64,000 bases of DNA, from contig JAUNSG010000015.1 in assembly GCA_030539335.1 (NCBI GenBank), forward strand, positions 1-64,000. Direction: 5' to 3'. Position 1 is the first letter of the stretch. Every line of letters starts with the position of its first letter. This document shows positions 17,679 to 26,799 of this stretch, one piece after another. The notes beneath the pieces are model-generated. The model had not been told where the DNA came from and made no database searches. It worked only from the letters and a program-made list of their open reading frames with translations. Position numbers and translations under genes: made by a program. Source of the stretch: Eubacteriales bacterium. GTDB taxonomy: Bacteria > Bacillota > Clostridia > Oscillospirales > Butyricicoccaceae.

Positions 17679-19127
17679 ATGGCAAACGAAGAAAGCAGAA
17701 AAGGAAATGATTTTCTGCGTGAACAGGATGAGAAGAGAAACCGTGCGATGAAGGAGCTGCAGGATCTGCAGACCCTGTTGGACGGCGCCAGCGAAGGAGT
17801 ACAGAAAAAGCCGGCTTCGGCAGCACCGAAGAAACCGGCAGCCGCACCGCGTCCGCAGAAGGCATCGTCCCAGGAAACGGTTTTGATGGAGAAAAATCTG
17901 TATCAACAGGCAGAGGAGGAGCGCGCACGGCAGGAGGAAGCAGCCCGTCAGGAACGCATCCGCCGCACCTCATCCCAGAAGAAATCGGCTGCACAGCCGA
18001 AGAAGGCCCAACCGGCTGCAGCGGATGCACCGCGTCCGGTGCGCAAGGTCACCCGTGCGGAGGCAGAACGCCGCCGGAAGGCGCGCCGCCGCAGCAGTCT
18101 GATTCGTCTGGGCGGATTGCTCATCGTCCTGCTGCTGATTATTCTCGCCGCCGCATGCACGATCCGGAAGGCATCCAAATCACCGAAGGATTTAAATGCG
18201 GCCAACGGCTCTGCAGTGGTGGAGGGTTCCGCTTCAGCAGAGAACGGCCTGACGGTGGATACCAGTAAGCCGGCAAGCCAGCAGGAAACAGAACAGTATC
18301 TGGCGGTTAAGGATGATGCGGATGCACCGGATTATGCCAAGACCTATCCGGGTCTCTATGCCGACACGACCTCGGTCACGACCAAGGAGAGTGAGGAGAA
18401 GGTCTGCTATCTGACCTTTGACGACGGTCCGTCGGATACGGTCACACCGAAAATTCTGAATACGCTGGAGGAATACGATGTCCAGGCGACCTTCTTCCTG
18501 GTTGCCTCGCAGGTCCCGGGCAATGAGGAACTGGTTCAGCGCATGATAGAAGACGGCGATACGGTCTGCATCCATGCCAATGTCCATGAGTATGAGACGA
18601 TCTATGCGTCCGTTCAGGCGTATCTGGATGATTTTGCGGCGGCATATGATACCATCTATGCCGCAACCGGATACCGTGTCCAGGGATTCCGATTCCCGGG
18701 CGGAAGCAACAACGGCATTTTGACAGGGAGCGATACGCTGTATTCTGCGATCGTGACCGAGATGCGCCGCCGCGGCTTTGAGTACTATGACTGGAACGCC
18801 TACGATGGCGATGCCGAGGGAAGCTCGGTACCCGATCCGGCCTCTCTGGCGAGCCGTGCTGTGGACGAAGTTGGACAGAGTTCGCGCAACGACGTCATCC
18901 TGCTGATGCATGATACCTATGGCAAGGAGAACACCGCAACGGCGCTGCCTTCCATCATTGAGGGCCTGCGCAGTGAGGGCATCGATATGCTGCCGATCAG
19001 CGATTCCACCCGTCCGGTTCACTTTGAGGTCAATGAAGATACCCCATCGGAATATACCGGTCAGGAAGAGGATAATTCGGAGGAAGATAGTTCCGAAGAG
19101 GATATCGGCGACGAAGCGTTGGAATAA
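17679..19127 (+). CDS. Membrane-anchored polysaccharide deacetylase
   Basis: A 482-aa protein with a long Ala/Lys/Glu-rich cytoplasmic region (1-145), one membrane helix (about 147-167), a Ser-rich linker and an extracellular NodB deacetylase domain (about 245-450). Catalytic motifs are TFDDGPS (Asp248-Asp249) and the zinc pair HANVH (His299, His303), then RFPGGSNN and LLMHD. Such enzymes remove acetyl groups from peptidoglycan or other surface glycans. The tail is very acidic (about 460-482). A GGAGGGGG site precedes the ATG. Substrate is not determinable here. Confidence 0.88.
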   Translation: MANEESRKGNDFLREQDEKRNRAMKELQDLQTLLDGASEGVQKKPASAAPKKPAAAPRPQKASSQETVLMEKNLYQQAEEERARQEEAARQERIRRTSSQKKSAAQPKKAQPAAADAPRPVRKVTRAEAERRRKARRRSSLIRLGGLLIVLLLIILAAACTIRKASKSPKDLNAANGSAVVEGSASAENGLTVDTSKPASQQETEQYLAVKDDADAPDYAKTYPGLYADTTSVTTKESEEKVCYLTFDDGPSDTVTPKILNTLEEYDVQATFFLVASQVPGNEELVQRMIEDGDTVCIHANVHEYETIYASVQAYLDDFAAAYDTIYAATGYRVQGFRFPGGSNNGILTGSDTLYSAIVTEMRRRGFEYYDWNAYDGDAEGSSVPDPASLASRAVDEVGQSSRNDVILLMHDTYGKENTATALPSIIEGLRSEGIDMLPISDSTRPVHFEVNEDTPSEYTGQEEDNSEEDSSEEDIGDEALE

Positions 19128-19144
19128 CCGAAAAAACAACAACA

Positions 19145-19183
19145 GACAGCCTGCTGCAAGGATCGGCAGGCTGTCGTTCTTTT
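19145..19183 (+). terminator. Terminator after the deacetylase gene
   Basis: Stem GACAGCCTGC/GCAGGCTGTC (19145-19154 with 19166-19175), followed by a T-rich tail. Confidence 0.8.
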
Positions 19184-19185
19184 GG

Positions 19186-19215
19186 TTGCAAATCTTACCA
19201 CGCGCTGTGTATAAT
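19186..19215 (+). promoter_or_regulatory. Probable nadE promoter
   Basis: TTGCAA (19186-19191), an 18-bp spacer and TATAAT (19210-19215). A second possible -10, TATACT (19313-19318), lies closer to nadE. Confidence 0.6.
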
Positions 19216-19362
19216 AAAAAGGACAGAAAAGCGGGCGAAGGATATCCATTTTCCTGTGGCGCTGGACAGGAAAAATAACACAGGATTTCTTTTCATTTCC
19301 CGCCGGATAGGGTATACTATCAGATAGATGTCGAACGATAAAAAGTTGAGGTGTTTTCCACA

Positions 19363-21273
19363 ATGAGAGATGGATTTATCAAGGTTGCAGCTGCGACGCC
19401 GGAAATACATGTGGCGGACTGCAAATTCAATGCAGACAATATCATCAAGCTCTGCTGTGAGGCAGACGAAGCCGGGGTACAGGTGATCGGCTTCCCAGAG
19501 CTGTGCCTGACCGGCTATACCTGTTCGGATTTGTTCCTGCACGGCGCACTGCTGGAGGGAGCCAAGCAGCAGCTGGTGCGCATCGCACAGGAGACGGCAA
19601 AGATGGACATGCTGATTCTCGTCGGCGTTCCGATTGCTGCCCGCGGTTCGCTGTACAACTGTGCGGCATTCCTGCATAAGGGCTCGATTCTCGGCCTGAT
19701 TCCGAAGCGGAATATCCCCAATTATACCGAGTTTTATGAAATGCGCCATTTCACCGAGGCCGCACCCGATCTGTGTGAAGAGGTCGAGATCGGCGGTGAA
19801 TGGGTCAATCTGTGCCCGCGTACGGTTTTCACCTGTAAGGATATGCCGTCCTTCGCCGTATCCGCGGAGATCTGTGAGGATCTCTGGGTCGCCAACCCGC
19901 CGTCTTCGGAGCTGGCACAGGCGGGAGCAACGATTGTGTTTAACCTCTCCGCCTCGGATGAGATCATCGGAAAAGCAGCCTACCGCCGCAATCTGGTCTG
20001 CATGCAGTCCGGCCGCGGCCTGTGCGGCTATGTGTACTGCGATGCCGGACAGGGAGAGTCCTCAACCGATCTGGTCTTTGCCGGACACAATATCATTGCG
20101 GAAAATGGTGCAATGCTCCATCAGTCCCCGCGATTTGGGACCGGTTTGACGATTTCCGAAATCGATGTCGAACGCCTGACCTATGAGCGCCGCCGTCAGA
20201 ATACCTTCCGCACGGATACGGGCTATGATTTCTGTGAGGTCGTGTTTGATATGGCACTGCGTGAGACGGCGCTGACCCGGGATGTCCCGATGACGCCGTT
20301 TGTCCCGTCGAATAAGAACGATCTGGCGGAGCGCTGTGAGGAGATTCTGACCCTGCAGGCAACCGGCCTCGCGACCCGCATCCGCCACACCCATGCAAAG
20401 ACCTGTGTCGTCGGCCTGTCCGGCGGTCTGGATTCCGCTTTGGCTTTGGTTGTCACGGTTCACGCGATGGATCTGCTGGGCCGCGACCGCAAGGACATCA
20501 TCGCAGTTACTATGCCGTGCTTTGGTACGACCAGCCGCACGAAAAACAATGCCCTGACACTCGCGGATGCCTATGGTACGACGTGCAAAACAATTGAAAT
20601 CGGCGCTTCGGTCACACAGCATTTCCTCGATATCGGCCATCAGATGGAGGATCATTCGGTTACGTTTGAGAATGGCCAGGCACGGGAACGCACACAGGTG
20701 CTGATGGATCTGGCAAACAAAACCGGCGGCATGGTCATCGGTACCGGTGACCTGTCCGAGCTGGCACTGGGCTGGGCGACCTACAACGGCGATCACATGA
20801 GCATGTATGGCGTCAATGGTTCCATCCCGAAGACCCTGGTACGCTATCTGACCGCATATGAGGCCGAGCGCGCCGGTGGAGAGACCGGACGTGTTTTGCG
20901 CGATGTCTTGGCAACACCGGTTTCGCCGGAGCTGCTGCCGCCGAAGGATGGCGAGATCTCGCAGAAGACCGAAGAGCTGGTCGGCCCGTATGAGCTGCAT
21001 GACTTCTATCTGTATCACTTTGTCCGCTTTGGTATGGAGCCGAAGAAAATCTATCGTCTGGCAAAGTATGCCTTTGCCGGAGTGTATGACGATGAGACCA
21101 TCAAGAAATGGCTGACGACCTTTGTCCGCCGCTTCTTTGTCCAGCAGTTTAAACGTTCCTGCCTGCCGGACGGTCCGAAGGTCGGTACGGTTACGCTGTC
21201 GCCGCGCGGCGACTGGAGAATGCCGTCGGATGCCGTCAGCGCACTGTGGATGGAGCAGTGCGAACAGCTGTGA
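19363..21273 (+). CDS. nadE: Glutamine-dependent NAD+ synthetase
   Basis: Converts deamido-NAD+ to NAD+ with ATP and glutamine-derived ammonia. The 636-aa protein is the two-domain form. The N-terminal nitrilase-type glutaminase has the triad Glu46 (FPELCLTGY), Lys115 (LIPKRN) and Cys171 (SAEICEDLW). The C-terminal synthetase has the PP-loop SGGLDSA (about 353-359). ATG 19363 with an upstream GAGGTG is preferred over GTG 19351, which overlaps that site. It stands alone between terminators. Confidence 0.95.
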   Translation: MRDGFIKVAAATPEIHVADCKFNADNIIKLCCEADEAGVQVIGFPELCLTGYTCSDLFLHGALLEGAKQQLVRIAQETAKMDMLILVGVPIAARGSLYNCAAFLHKGSILGLIPKRNIPNYTEFYEMRHFTEAAPDLCEEVEIGGEWVNLCPRTVFTCKDMPSFAVSAEICEDLWVANPPSSELAQAGATIVFNLSASDEIIGKAAYRRNLVCMQSGRGLCGYVYCDAGQGESSTDLVFAGHNIIAENGAMLHQSPRFGTGLTISEIDVERLTYERRRQNTFRTDTGYDFCEVVFDMALRETALTRDVPMTPFVPSNKNDLAERCEEILTLQATGLATRIRHTHAKTCVVGLSGGLDSALALVVTVHAMDLLGRDRKDIIAVTMPCFGTTSRTKNNALTLADAYGTTCKTIEIGASVTQHFLDIGHQMEDHSVTFENGQARERTQVLMDLANKTGGMVIGTGDLSELALGWATYNGDHMSMYGVNGSIPKTLVRYLTAYEAERAGGETGRVLRDVLATPVSPELLPPKDGEISQKTEELVGPYELHDFYLYHFVRFGMEPKKIYRLAKYAFAGVYDDETIKKWLTTFVRRFFVQQFKRSCLPDGPKVGTVTLSPRGDWRMPSDAVSALWMEQCEQL

Positions 21274-21300
21274 TATCACATTGGACGAAAAAGATACAAA

Positions 21301-21328
21301 GCCCCATCAAAGGATGGGGCTTCTTTTT
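21301..21328 (+). terminator. nadE terminator
   Basis: Stem GCCCCATC/GATGGGGC (21301-21308 with 21313-21320), then a T-rich tail. Confidence 0.88.
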
Positions 21329-21339
21329 ATGGAAGCCGG

Positions 21340-21871
21340 GAAACCATCCGGTCTGCCTCCGGCGGGACAAGGGACTTCCGTGTCAAAGTCCCTTGTCAAT
21401 CCCGTGCCACTTGGACACCAAAGGTTTCCAAGACCTTCCTCGAGCGTTCCGGGGCGGACAAATCCAAAACCGCATGATTTGCCCGCCCATCCTAACCGGA
21501 GAATAGCCAGTAAGATGGATCTCTTTGTACCGGTTCGCTTGGCGTGTCGTGGCCGACGCGCCCGGTAATTTTTGCGGCGTCTATCCCGAAGGGAAAGGAA
21601 GGCTTTGAGACCGGAGAGATCGCGTGTACCAGCCGGACAAAAACTTGGGAATACGTTTTTGTTCGGCTATAGAAGGCTATCTGATGGATTTTTGTGCGTG
21701 TGCATGTTTGAGGGGAAGGTCGTGGAAACCCGTAGGGTTTCTGCGCTGCATGGGTTTGGAAAGGGCGTTTGCTGTGGAACGCCCTTCCCCGTCGGAGACG
21801 AGAAAACGAGCGGTTTCGTTTTTGTAATGTGTCTATACATTTGGACATCAAAGATTTTTCCAGACTTGCTT
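21340..21871. repeat. Structured intergenic repeat region between nadE and the XRE gene
   Basis: This 820-bp gene-free spacer holds several perfect inverted repeats: GACAAGGGACTT/AAGTCCCTTGTC (21366-21377 with 21386-21397), GAAACC/GGTTTC (21725-21730 with 21736-21741) and AAGGGCGTT/AACGCCCTT (21761-21769 with 21778-21786), plus AAAACGA/TCGTTTT running into a T-run near 21804-21825. 21745-21836 recurs at 1-92. Two degenerate direct repeats resembling ACTTGGACACCAAAGGTTTC begin at 21409 and 21839. Open frames here look spurious. It could be a non-coding RNA gene or a miniature element. Confidence 0.7.
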
Positions 21872-21881
21872 ATTTTAATAA

Positions 21882-21890
21882 TGGTATAAT
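21882..21890 (+). promoter_or_regulatory. Extended -10 upstream of the XRE-SHOCT operon
   Basis: TGGTATAAT (extended -10 TGnTATAAT) about 200 bp before the XRE gene. No convincing -35 is seen at the right distance, which is common with extended -10 promoters. Confidence 0.5.
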
Positions 21891-22093
21891 AAAAAATAAA
21901 TTATACGAATAGTATTAAAACAGACGTTGGTTTCAACAGCCGGTTGAGGAAACGGGTTGATTTTTCAAAGGATGGTTGAGCACGCATCAACGGTTTCTTG
22001 CTTGTGCAGGGGGAGCGAGGCTGATACAATAAAGCCACAGAACGGATCCGAAATGTGCAACAAATAACCGCAGTAGAGAAAGGAAACAACACG

Positions 22094-22585
22094 ATGAATG
22101 GATTAGGACAACGGATCGCAAGATTGCGTCGACAGAAAGGAATGACACAGGAGATGCTCGCGGAGGCATTGGGCGTTTCCCCACAGGCGGTATCCAAATG
22201 GGAAACGGACAATTCCTGTCCGGATATTGCCCTGCTGCTGGAGTTGGCGGAATTGTTGGATGTCACGGTGGATGAGCTGCTGTCCGGGAGAATGGCGCCT
22301 GAGGTACAGCTCGTTCCACAGGAGGAACGCAAGAATGCAGAGGAGATGATGCTGCGCATCATCGTGGAGACACCGAAAGGGGATAATGTGCGCGTCAATC
22401 TGCCGATGGCGATTGTGCGGTTTGGATTTGAACTGACAAAGGTCATCCCGCAGGCCAAAGAAAACGAGGTATTGCAAAAGCTCGATCTGGATCAGATCAT
22501 GGCGATGGTCGAGAGTGGGCTGATCGGCAAGCTGGTTGAGGTCGATGCGGCGGACGGCTCCAAGGTCCAGGTTGTGGTAGAATGA
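22094..22585 (+). CDS. XRE-family regulator with C-terminal SHOCT-like (YvlB/LiaX-type) domain
   Basis: A 163-aa protein. Residues 1-62 form an XRE helix-turn-helix (QRIARLRRQKGMTQEMLAEA, VSPQAVSKWE). Residues about 85-163 match the pattern seen at the end of YvlB/LiaX-type envelope-stress proteins: a strand-rich VETPKGDNVRVNLPMAIVRF, a helix with DLDQIMAMVESGLIGKLVEV, and a final DGSKVQVVVE. ATG 22094 with AAAGGAAA upstream; the frame extends to 22055 without support. Its stop overlaps the next ATG (ATGA), so it is coupled to the small ORF. It probably senses a cell state and controls its own operon. Confidence 0.75.
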   Translation: MNGLGQRIARLRRQKGMTQEMLAEALGVSPQAVSKWETDNSCPDIALLLELAELLDVTVDELLSGRMAPEVQLVPQEERKNAEEMMLRIIVETPKGDNVRVNLPMAIVRFGFELTKVIPQAKENEVLQKLDLDQIMAMVESGLIGKLVEVDAADGSKVQVVVE

Positions 22586-22821
22586 AGCTGATGGTCCAGC
22601 GTCCGCATCGGCCCCCGATCTGGCTCGTGCTGCCCAATCGTTTGCTGTTCGGCCGGTTTTCGGCCTGGGTCACCGTGCAGGCGCTCCGGCAGCATTCGAT
22701 TGCCGTGGATTCCAGCGCGTTTTATCTATGGCTGCGTCGGTTTCCGTATCGGGAATGGAAGGGGCTGCCGGTGGTGGAGGTTCGTGCCGCAGATGGCACC
22801 AGGGTAAAGATTACACTGTAA
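22582..22821 (+). CDS. Small protein coupled to the XRE-SHOCT regulator
   Basis: A 79-aa basic protein of unknown function, with many Arg and Trp residues. It overlaps the upstream regulator by 4 bases. Its last residues, VVEVRAADGTRVKITL, echo the end of the upstream protein, LVEVDAADGSKVQVVV, so it may be a degenerate or minimal copy of the same SHOCT-like domain. No membrane helix is certain. A terminator follows. Confidence 0.6.
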   Translation: MKLMVQRPHRPPIWLVLPNRLLFGRFSAWVTVQALRQHSIAVDSSAFYLWLRRFPYREWKGLPVVEVRAADGTRVKITL

Positions 22822-22842
22822 CACTGCAAATTGGAGAATGAT

Positions 22843-22876
22843 ATGCCCTCTGTTTTATAACAGAGGGTATATTTTT
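22843..22876 (+). terminator. Terminator of the XRE-SHOCT operon
   Basis: Stem ATGCCCTCTG/CAGAGGGTAT (22843-22852 with 22861-22870) with a T-run. Confidence 0.8.
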
Positions 22877-23170
22877 GTGTAATAAATATATTTTTATACT
22901 TATAGTAATATGAAAAAGAGGGAAAACGAAAGCGCCGATAAGGGGGAAAGATGGACGCGGTGATAGGTAACAATGTCAGCATTTTGATATATTTTTAATT
23001 CTTTTTCCTATTTTTTGCTGGAAAGATTGATAAAAAATTGGCTGAAAACTGTTTGTTTTATTTTGGTATAGTTGTGAGTGTTTCGTATTACAAATAGTAA
23101 AAATCCCGAGAAGATGGCATTTTTAAGCAAGATTTCACAAGAATTTAGACAAAATTCAAGCGTGAAATTA

Positions 23171-23198
23171 TTGACAAAGTTTTTATGTTGTATATAAT
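23171..23198 (+). promoter_or_regulatory. Promoter of the first acyl-CoA dehydrogenase-etfBA operon
   Basis: TTGACA (23171-23176), a 16-bp spacer and TATAAT (23193-23198). The rest of the 520-bp spacer upstream is AT-rich, with no gene seen. Confidence 0.8.
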
Positions 23199-23204
23199 AG
23201 TATT

Positions 23205-23300
23205 GGATGTACATGTAAGAAAGGTACATCCGGACAACCTATATTCCGTAAAATGCAGTGTCGGTTTCGCCGAGCATATCGATTGCCCGGAGCGGGCACT
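23205..23300 (+). promoter_or_regulatory. Structured leader or operator of the first acd-etfBA operon
   Basis: Right after the -10 lies the perfect inverted repeat GGATGTAC/GTACATCC (23205-23212 with 23224-23231), and further down a small stem TGCCCG/CGGGCA near 23284-23298. The first could be a repressor operator at the transcript start or a 5' protective hairpin. The leader is about 140 nt long. Confidence 0.5.
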
Positions 23301-23344
23301 TGTGTTTAGATTTTCTGGAATTCATTTTTGGGAGGTTTACTGGT

Positions 23345-24490
23345 ATGGATTTTAGACTGACAAGAGAGCAGGAATTGGTTCAGAAGATGTGCCGTGAGTT
23401 CGCGGTTAACGAAGTTGAACCGATCGCTGCAGAAATCGATGAGCAGGAGCGTTATCCGTTCGAGACCGTCGAAAAGATGCGTAAGCTCGGCATGATGGGC
23501 ATTCAGTTCCCGAAGGAACTGGGCGGCTCTGGCGGCGACACGATCTGCTACTCTATCGCAATCGAAGAGGCATCCCGCTTCTGCGGCACCACCGGATGCA
23601 TCATCTCTTCTCATGCAACGCTGGGCGCATGGCCGATCTTTAAGTACGGCACCGCGGAGCAGAAGGAGAAGTGGCTGCGTCCGCTGATCAGCGGTCAGAA
23701 GACCGGCGCATTTGGCCTGACCGAGCCGAATGCCGGTACCGACTCCGCTGCACAGCAGACCGAGGCAGTTAAGCAGGAGGATGGTTCCTACATCCTGAAC
23801 GGCTCCAAGGTATTCATCACCGGCGGCGGCATCGCAGACACCTATGTTATCTTCGCAATGACGGACAAGTCCAAGAGAAACAGAGGCATTTCCGCATTCA
23901 TCGTAGACAAGGATGACCCGGGCTTCTCTATCGGCAAGATCGAGCATAAGATGGGTATCCGCGGCTCCCAGACTTCCGAGCTGGTATTTGAAGACGTACA
24001 TCTGCCGGCAGACCGTCTGCTGGGCAAGGAGAACGGCGGCTTCAAGATCGCAATGACCACGCTGGACGGCGGCCGTATCGGCATCGCTTCCCAGGCACTG
24101 GGTATCGCACAGGGCGCACTGGATCAGGCAATCGCTTACATGAAGGAGCGTGTACAGTTCGGCAAAACGATTTCGAACTTCCAGGGCCTGCAGTGGATGG
24201 TTGCTGACATGGCTACCAAGATTGACGCTGCTCGTCTGCTGGTTCGCCGCGCTGCGTTCAACAAGGACCATGGCCTGCCGTACAACAAGGAAGCTGCTAT
24301 GGCTAAGCTGTTCGCATCCGAGACCGCAATGGAAGTTACCACCAAGAGCCTTCAGATCTTCGGCGGCTACGGTTACATCCGTGAGTACCCGATGGAGCGC
24401 ATGATGCGTGACGCAAAGATCACCGAGATCTACGAGGGTACTTCCCAGGTTCAGCGTATGGTTATCGCGAACAACGTTATCGGCAAGTAA
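23345..24490 (+). CDS. Acyl-CoA dehydrogenase 1 (butyryl-CoA dehydrogenase type)
   Basis: A 381-aa FAD flavoprotein that oxidizes short-chain acyl-CoA or, with EtfAB, reduces crotonyl-CoA to butyryl-CoA in electron-bifurcating clostridial metabolism. Seen are the N-terminal helical domain, GAFGLTEPNAGTDS (flavin binding), the strand domain, and the catalytic base Glu364 in ITEIYEGTSQ. GGGAGG precedes ATG 23345; the longer frame from 23258 lacks support. etfB and etfA follow in the same operon. The gene product differs clearly from the second dehydrogenase although the following etfBA genes are identical. Actual acyl chain preference is unknown. Confidence 0.9.
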   Translation: MDFRLTREQELVQKMCREFAVNEVEPIAAEIDEQERYPFETVEKMRKLGMMGIQFPKELGGSGGDTICYSIAIEEASRFCGTTGCIISSHATLGAWPIFKYGTAEQKEKWLRPLISGQKTGAFGLTEPNAGTDSAAQQTEAVKQEDGSYILNGSKVFITGGGIADTYVIFAMTDKSKRNRGISAFIVDKDDPGFSIGKIEHKMGIRGSQTSELVFEDVHLPADRLLGKENGGFKIAMTTLDGGRIGIASQALGIAQGALDQAIAYMKERVQFGKTISNFQGLQWMVADMATKIDAARLLVRRAAFNKDHGLPYNKEAAMAKLFASETAMEVTTKSLQIFGGYGYIREYPMERMMRDAKITEIYEGTSQVQRMVIANNVIGK

Positions 24491-24513
24491 GAAGATAGGG
24501 AGGAAACAGTATC

Positions 24514-25314
24514 ATGAAATATATCGTTTGCGTAAAGCAGGTACCGGACACATCTGGTAAGGTAGCTGTCAAGCCGGACGGCACACTGGACCGCGCTTCG
24601 ATGGCAACGATCATCAACCCGGATGACAAGAACGCAATTGAAGCAGCACTGGCGTTGAAGGATCAGAACGGTGCGGAAGTAATCGTCGTTACGATGGGCC
24701 CGCCGCCGGCAGAAGGCATGCTGCGCGAGATCATGGCAATGGGTGCAGACAGAGCGGTTCTGGTATCCGGCCGTGAGTTCGGTGGTTCGGATACGTTCGC
24801 AACGTCTCAGATTCTGGCAGCAGCTGTCAACAAGATCGGCGTAGACGAGGACGACATCGTATTCTGTGGCCGTCAGGCAATCGACGGTGACACCGCACAG
24901 GTAGGCCCGCAGATCGCAGAGAAGCTGGGCATCCCGCAGATTACTTATGCAGCAGACATCAAGGTAGAAGGCAAGAAGGTAACGGTAAAGAGAATGCTGG
25001 AGGATGGCTACATGACCATCGAGACACAGACTCCGTGCCTGATCACCGCAATCAAGGAACTGAACGAGCCGCGTTACATGTCGATTGGCGGCATCTTCGA
25101 TTGCTACAGCAAGCCGATGGAAGTATATGACTTCAACACGCTGAAGGATGATCCGCTGATCGAGCTGGATACGATCGGCCTGAAGGGTTCTCCGACAAAC
25201 ATTTTTGCATCGTTCACGCCGCCGCAGAAGGGTGCAGGCGAAATGCTGCAGGGCTCTGATCAGGAGAAGGTTGACACGTTGGTGGGCAAGCTCCTGGCAA
25301 AGCACATCATCTAA
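24514..25314 (+). CDS. etfB: Electron transfer flavoprotein beta subunit, copy 1
   Basis: The 266-aa beta subunit carries the AMP or bifurcating FAD site and pairs with EtfA. It begins KYIVCVKQVPDTSGKVAV and contains DGDTAQVGPQIAEKLGIPQIT, both typical of EtfB from bifurcating Bcd-Etf complexes. GGGAGG ribosome site 24 bp after the dehydrogenase stop. The sequence is identical to the second copy at 27963. Codon choice is strongly biased, suggesting high expression. Confidence 0.95.
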   Translation: MKYIVCVKQVPDTSGKVAVKPDGTLDRASMATIINPDDKNAIEAALALKDQNGAEVIVVTMGPPPAEGMLREIMAMGADRAVLVSGREFGGSDTFATSQILAAAVNKIGVDEDDIVFCGRQAIDGDTAQVGPQIAEKLGIPQITYAADIKVEGKKVTVKRMLEDGYMTIETQTPCLITAIKELNEPRYMSIGGIFDCYSKPMEVYDFNTLKDDPLIELDTIGLKGSPTNIFASFTPPQKGAGEMLQGSDQEKVDTLVGKLLAKHII

Positions 25315-25333
25315 TTGAAAGGAGAAACTCAAA

Positions 25334-26452
25334 ATGGCTGAATTTAAGAATTCTGGAGAATACATGAAGGACTTCAAGGGCGTTTGGGTATTTGCAGAAC
25401 AGAGACAGGGCGTTCTGCAGCCGACGGTACTTGAGCTGATTTCCGAAGGCCGTAAGCTGGCAGACGATCTGGGCGTAGAGCTGGCAGCACTGCTGCTGGG
25501 CGACGGCGTAGAAGGACTGGCAAAGGAAATGGGCGGCTATGGTGCAGACAGAGTCATCCTGGTAGATGATCCGGCACTGAAGGACTACACGACGGACGCA
25601 TATGCGGATGTAATCTGCAAGGCAGTTATGGACAAGAAGCCGGAGATCGTGCTGATTGGTGCAACCAACATCGGCCGTGACCTGGGCCCGCGCTGCGCAG
25701 CTCGCCTGCACACGGGTCTGACGGCAGACTGCACGCATCTGGACGTAGAGACGACCAAGTATGCTGACTTCCTGAGAGAAGCATCGACGCTGGACGTAGA
25801 CAACATGATCAAGATCGGCAAGATCAAGATGGAAGACCGCAACCTGAAGATGACCCGTCCGGCATTCGGCGGCCACCTGATGGCAACGATCATCACTCCG
25901 CGTTTCCGTCCGCAGATGTCGACGGTACGCCCGGGCGTACTGAAGAAGGCAGCTTATGACGAAGCAAAGGCAGAGGCTGTTATCGTAGAGAAGTACGAAG
26001 TAGAGATCGCAGCAACCGAGACGAAGGTAGTGGAGATCGTCAAGGAAGCAAAGCAGCTGGTAGACCTGATCGGCGCAGACGTAGTCGTATCGGTAGGCCG
26101 TGGCATCTCGAAGGATGTCGAGAAGGGCATCGCGCTGGCAGAAGAGCTGGCAGCCGAGTTCGGCGGCGTAGTCGGCGGCTCGCGTGTAGCGATCGACTCT
26201 GGCTGGCTGTCCGCAGACCATCAGGTTGGACAGACGGGCAAGACGGTACATCCGACCCTGTACGTAGCACTGGGTATCTCCGGCGCGATCCAGCACAAGG
26301 CTGGCATGCAGGATTCCGGCTGCATCGTAGCAGTTAACAAGAACGAGAGTGCACCGATCTTCGAAGTAGCAGACTACGGCATCGTAGGCGACCTGTTCAA
26401 GATCGCACCGATGATGATCGAGGCAGTCAAGGCAGCAAAGGCTGCAAAGTAA
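25334..26452 (+). CDS. etfA: Electron transfer flavoprotein alpha subunit, copy 1
   Basis: The 372-aa alpha subunit has an N-terminal domain resembling EtfB ([20 protein letters not shown]) and a C-terminal FAD domain with the conserved stretch [19 protein letters not shown]...[14 protein letters not shown]. It passes electrons between EtfB flavin and the acyl-CoA dehydrogenase. It has no N-terminal ferredoxin extension. It lies 19 bp after etfB with AAAGGAG. It is identical to the copy at 28783. Preferred codons GCA and GTA are conspicuous. Confidence 0.95.
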   Translation: MAEFKNSGEYMKDFKGVWVFAEQRQGVLQPTVLELISEGRKLADDLGVELAALLLGDGVEGLAKEMGGYGADRVILVDDPALKDYTTDAYADVICKAVMDKKPEIVLIGATNIGRDLGPRCAARLHTGLTADCTHLDVETTKYADFLREASTLDVDNMIKIGKIKMEDRNLKMTRPAFGGHLMATIITPRFRPQMSTVRPGVLKKAAYDEAKAEAVIVEKYEVEIAATETKVVEIVKEAKQLVDLIGADVVVSVGRGISKDVEKGIALAEELAAEFGGVVGGSRVAIDSGWLSADHQVGQTGKTVHPTLYVALGISGAIQHKAGMQDSGCIVAVNKNESAPIFEVADYGIVGDLFKIAPMMIEAVKAAKAAK

Positions 26453-26485
26453 TTTGGAATCCGTCTGAAAACGAATTATTCCATT

Positions 26486-26519
26486 CCCCCGATACCTCTT
26501 TGGGTATCGGGGGTTTTTT
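26486..26519 (+). terminator. Terminator of the first etfBA copy
   Basis: Stem CCCCCGATACC/GGTATCGGGGG (26486-26496 with 26503-26513), then six T. It is the 3' end of the exact repeat. Confidence 0.93.
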
Positions 26520-26690
26520 GTATGCAGGGTGAGACGGAAAAAAGCCGAGAAAAAATTTCAAAATAAAAAGAGAAAACAAAGCGGTTTCCGGAACGTAATT
26601 TTGTATAAGACCAGGGAATTCGATCGTTTGAGGCATTTTTGGGTATTTTTAGAGGTGTTTTTGGTTATATGCCAAAAATATCAAAAAATA

Positions 26691-26719
26691 TTGCACAAAA
26701 AAATTAAGTGTGATATACT
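26691..26719 (+). promoter_or_regulatory. Promoter of the second acd-etfBA operon
   Basis: TTGCAC (26691-26696), a 17-bp spacer and an extended -10 TGATATACT (26711-26719). Just upstream is the perfect inverted repeat TTTTTGG/CCAAAAA (about 26658-26678). The remaining gene-free bases 26520-26690 are AT-rich with no gene seen. Confidence 0.75.
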
Positions 26720-26799
26720 GGTTTTATAAGAATTATATTAATTTTTAGTTTCTTTGGGTGTTATTTAAACATACTATAGTAAATTTGGAGGAATAAACC

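Larger units (their letters stand above)
24480..26519 (+). repeat. 2,040-bp exact direct repeat, copy 1 (etfBA and terminator)
   Basis: Begins in the last codons of acyl-CoA dehydrogenase 1 and ends inside the T-run of the terminator. The partner is 27929-29968. Translations of the copies agree in all compared frames on both strands, and the boundaries were read base by base. Confidence 0.93.
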
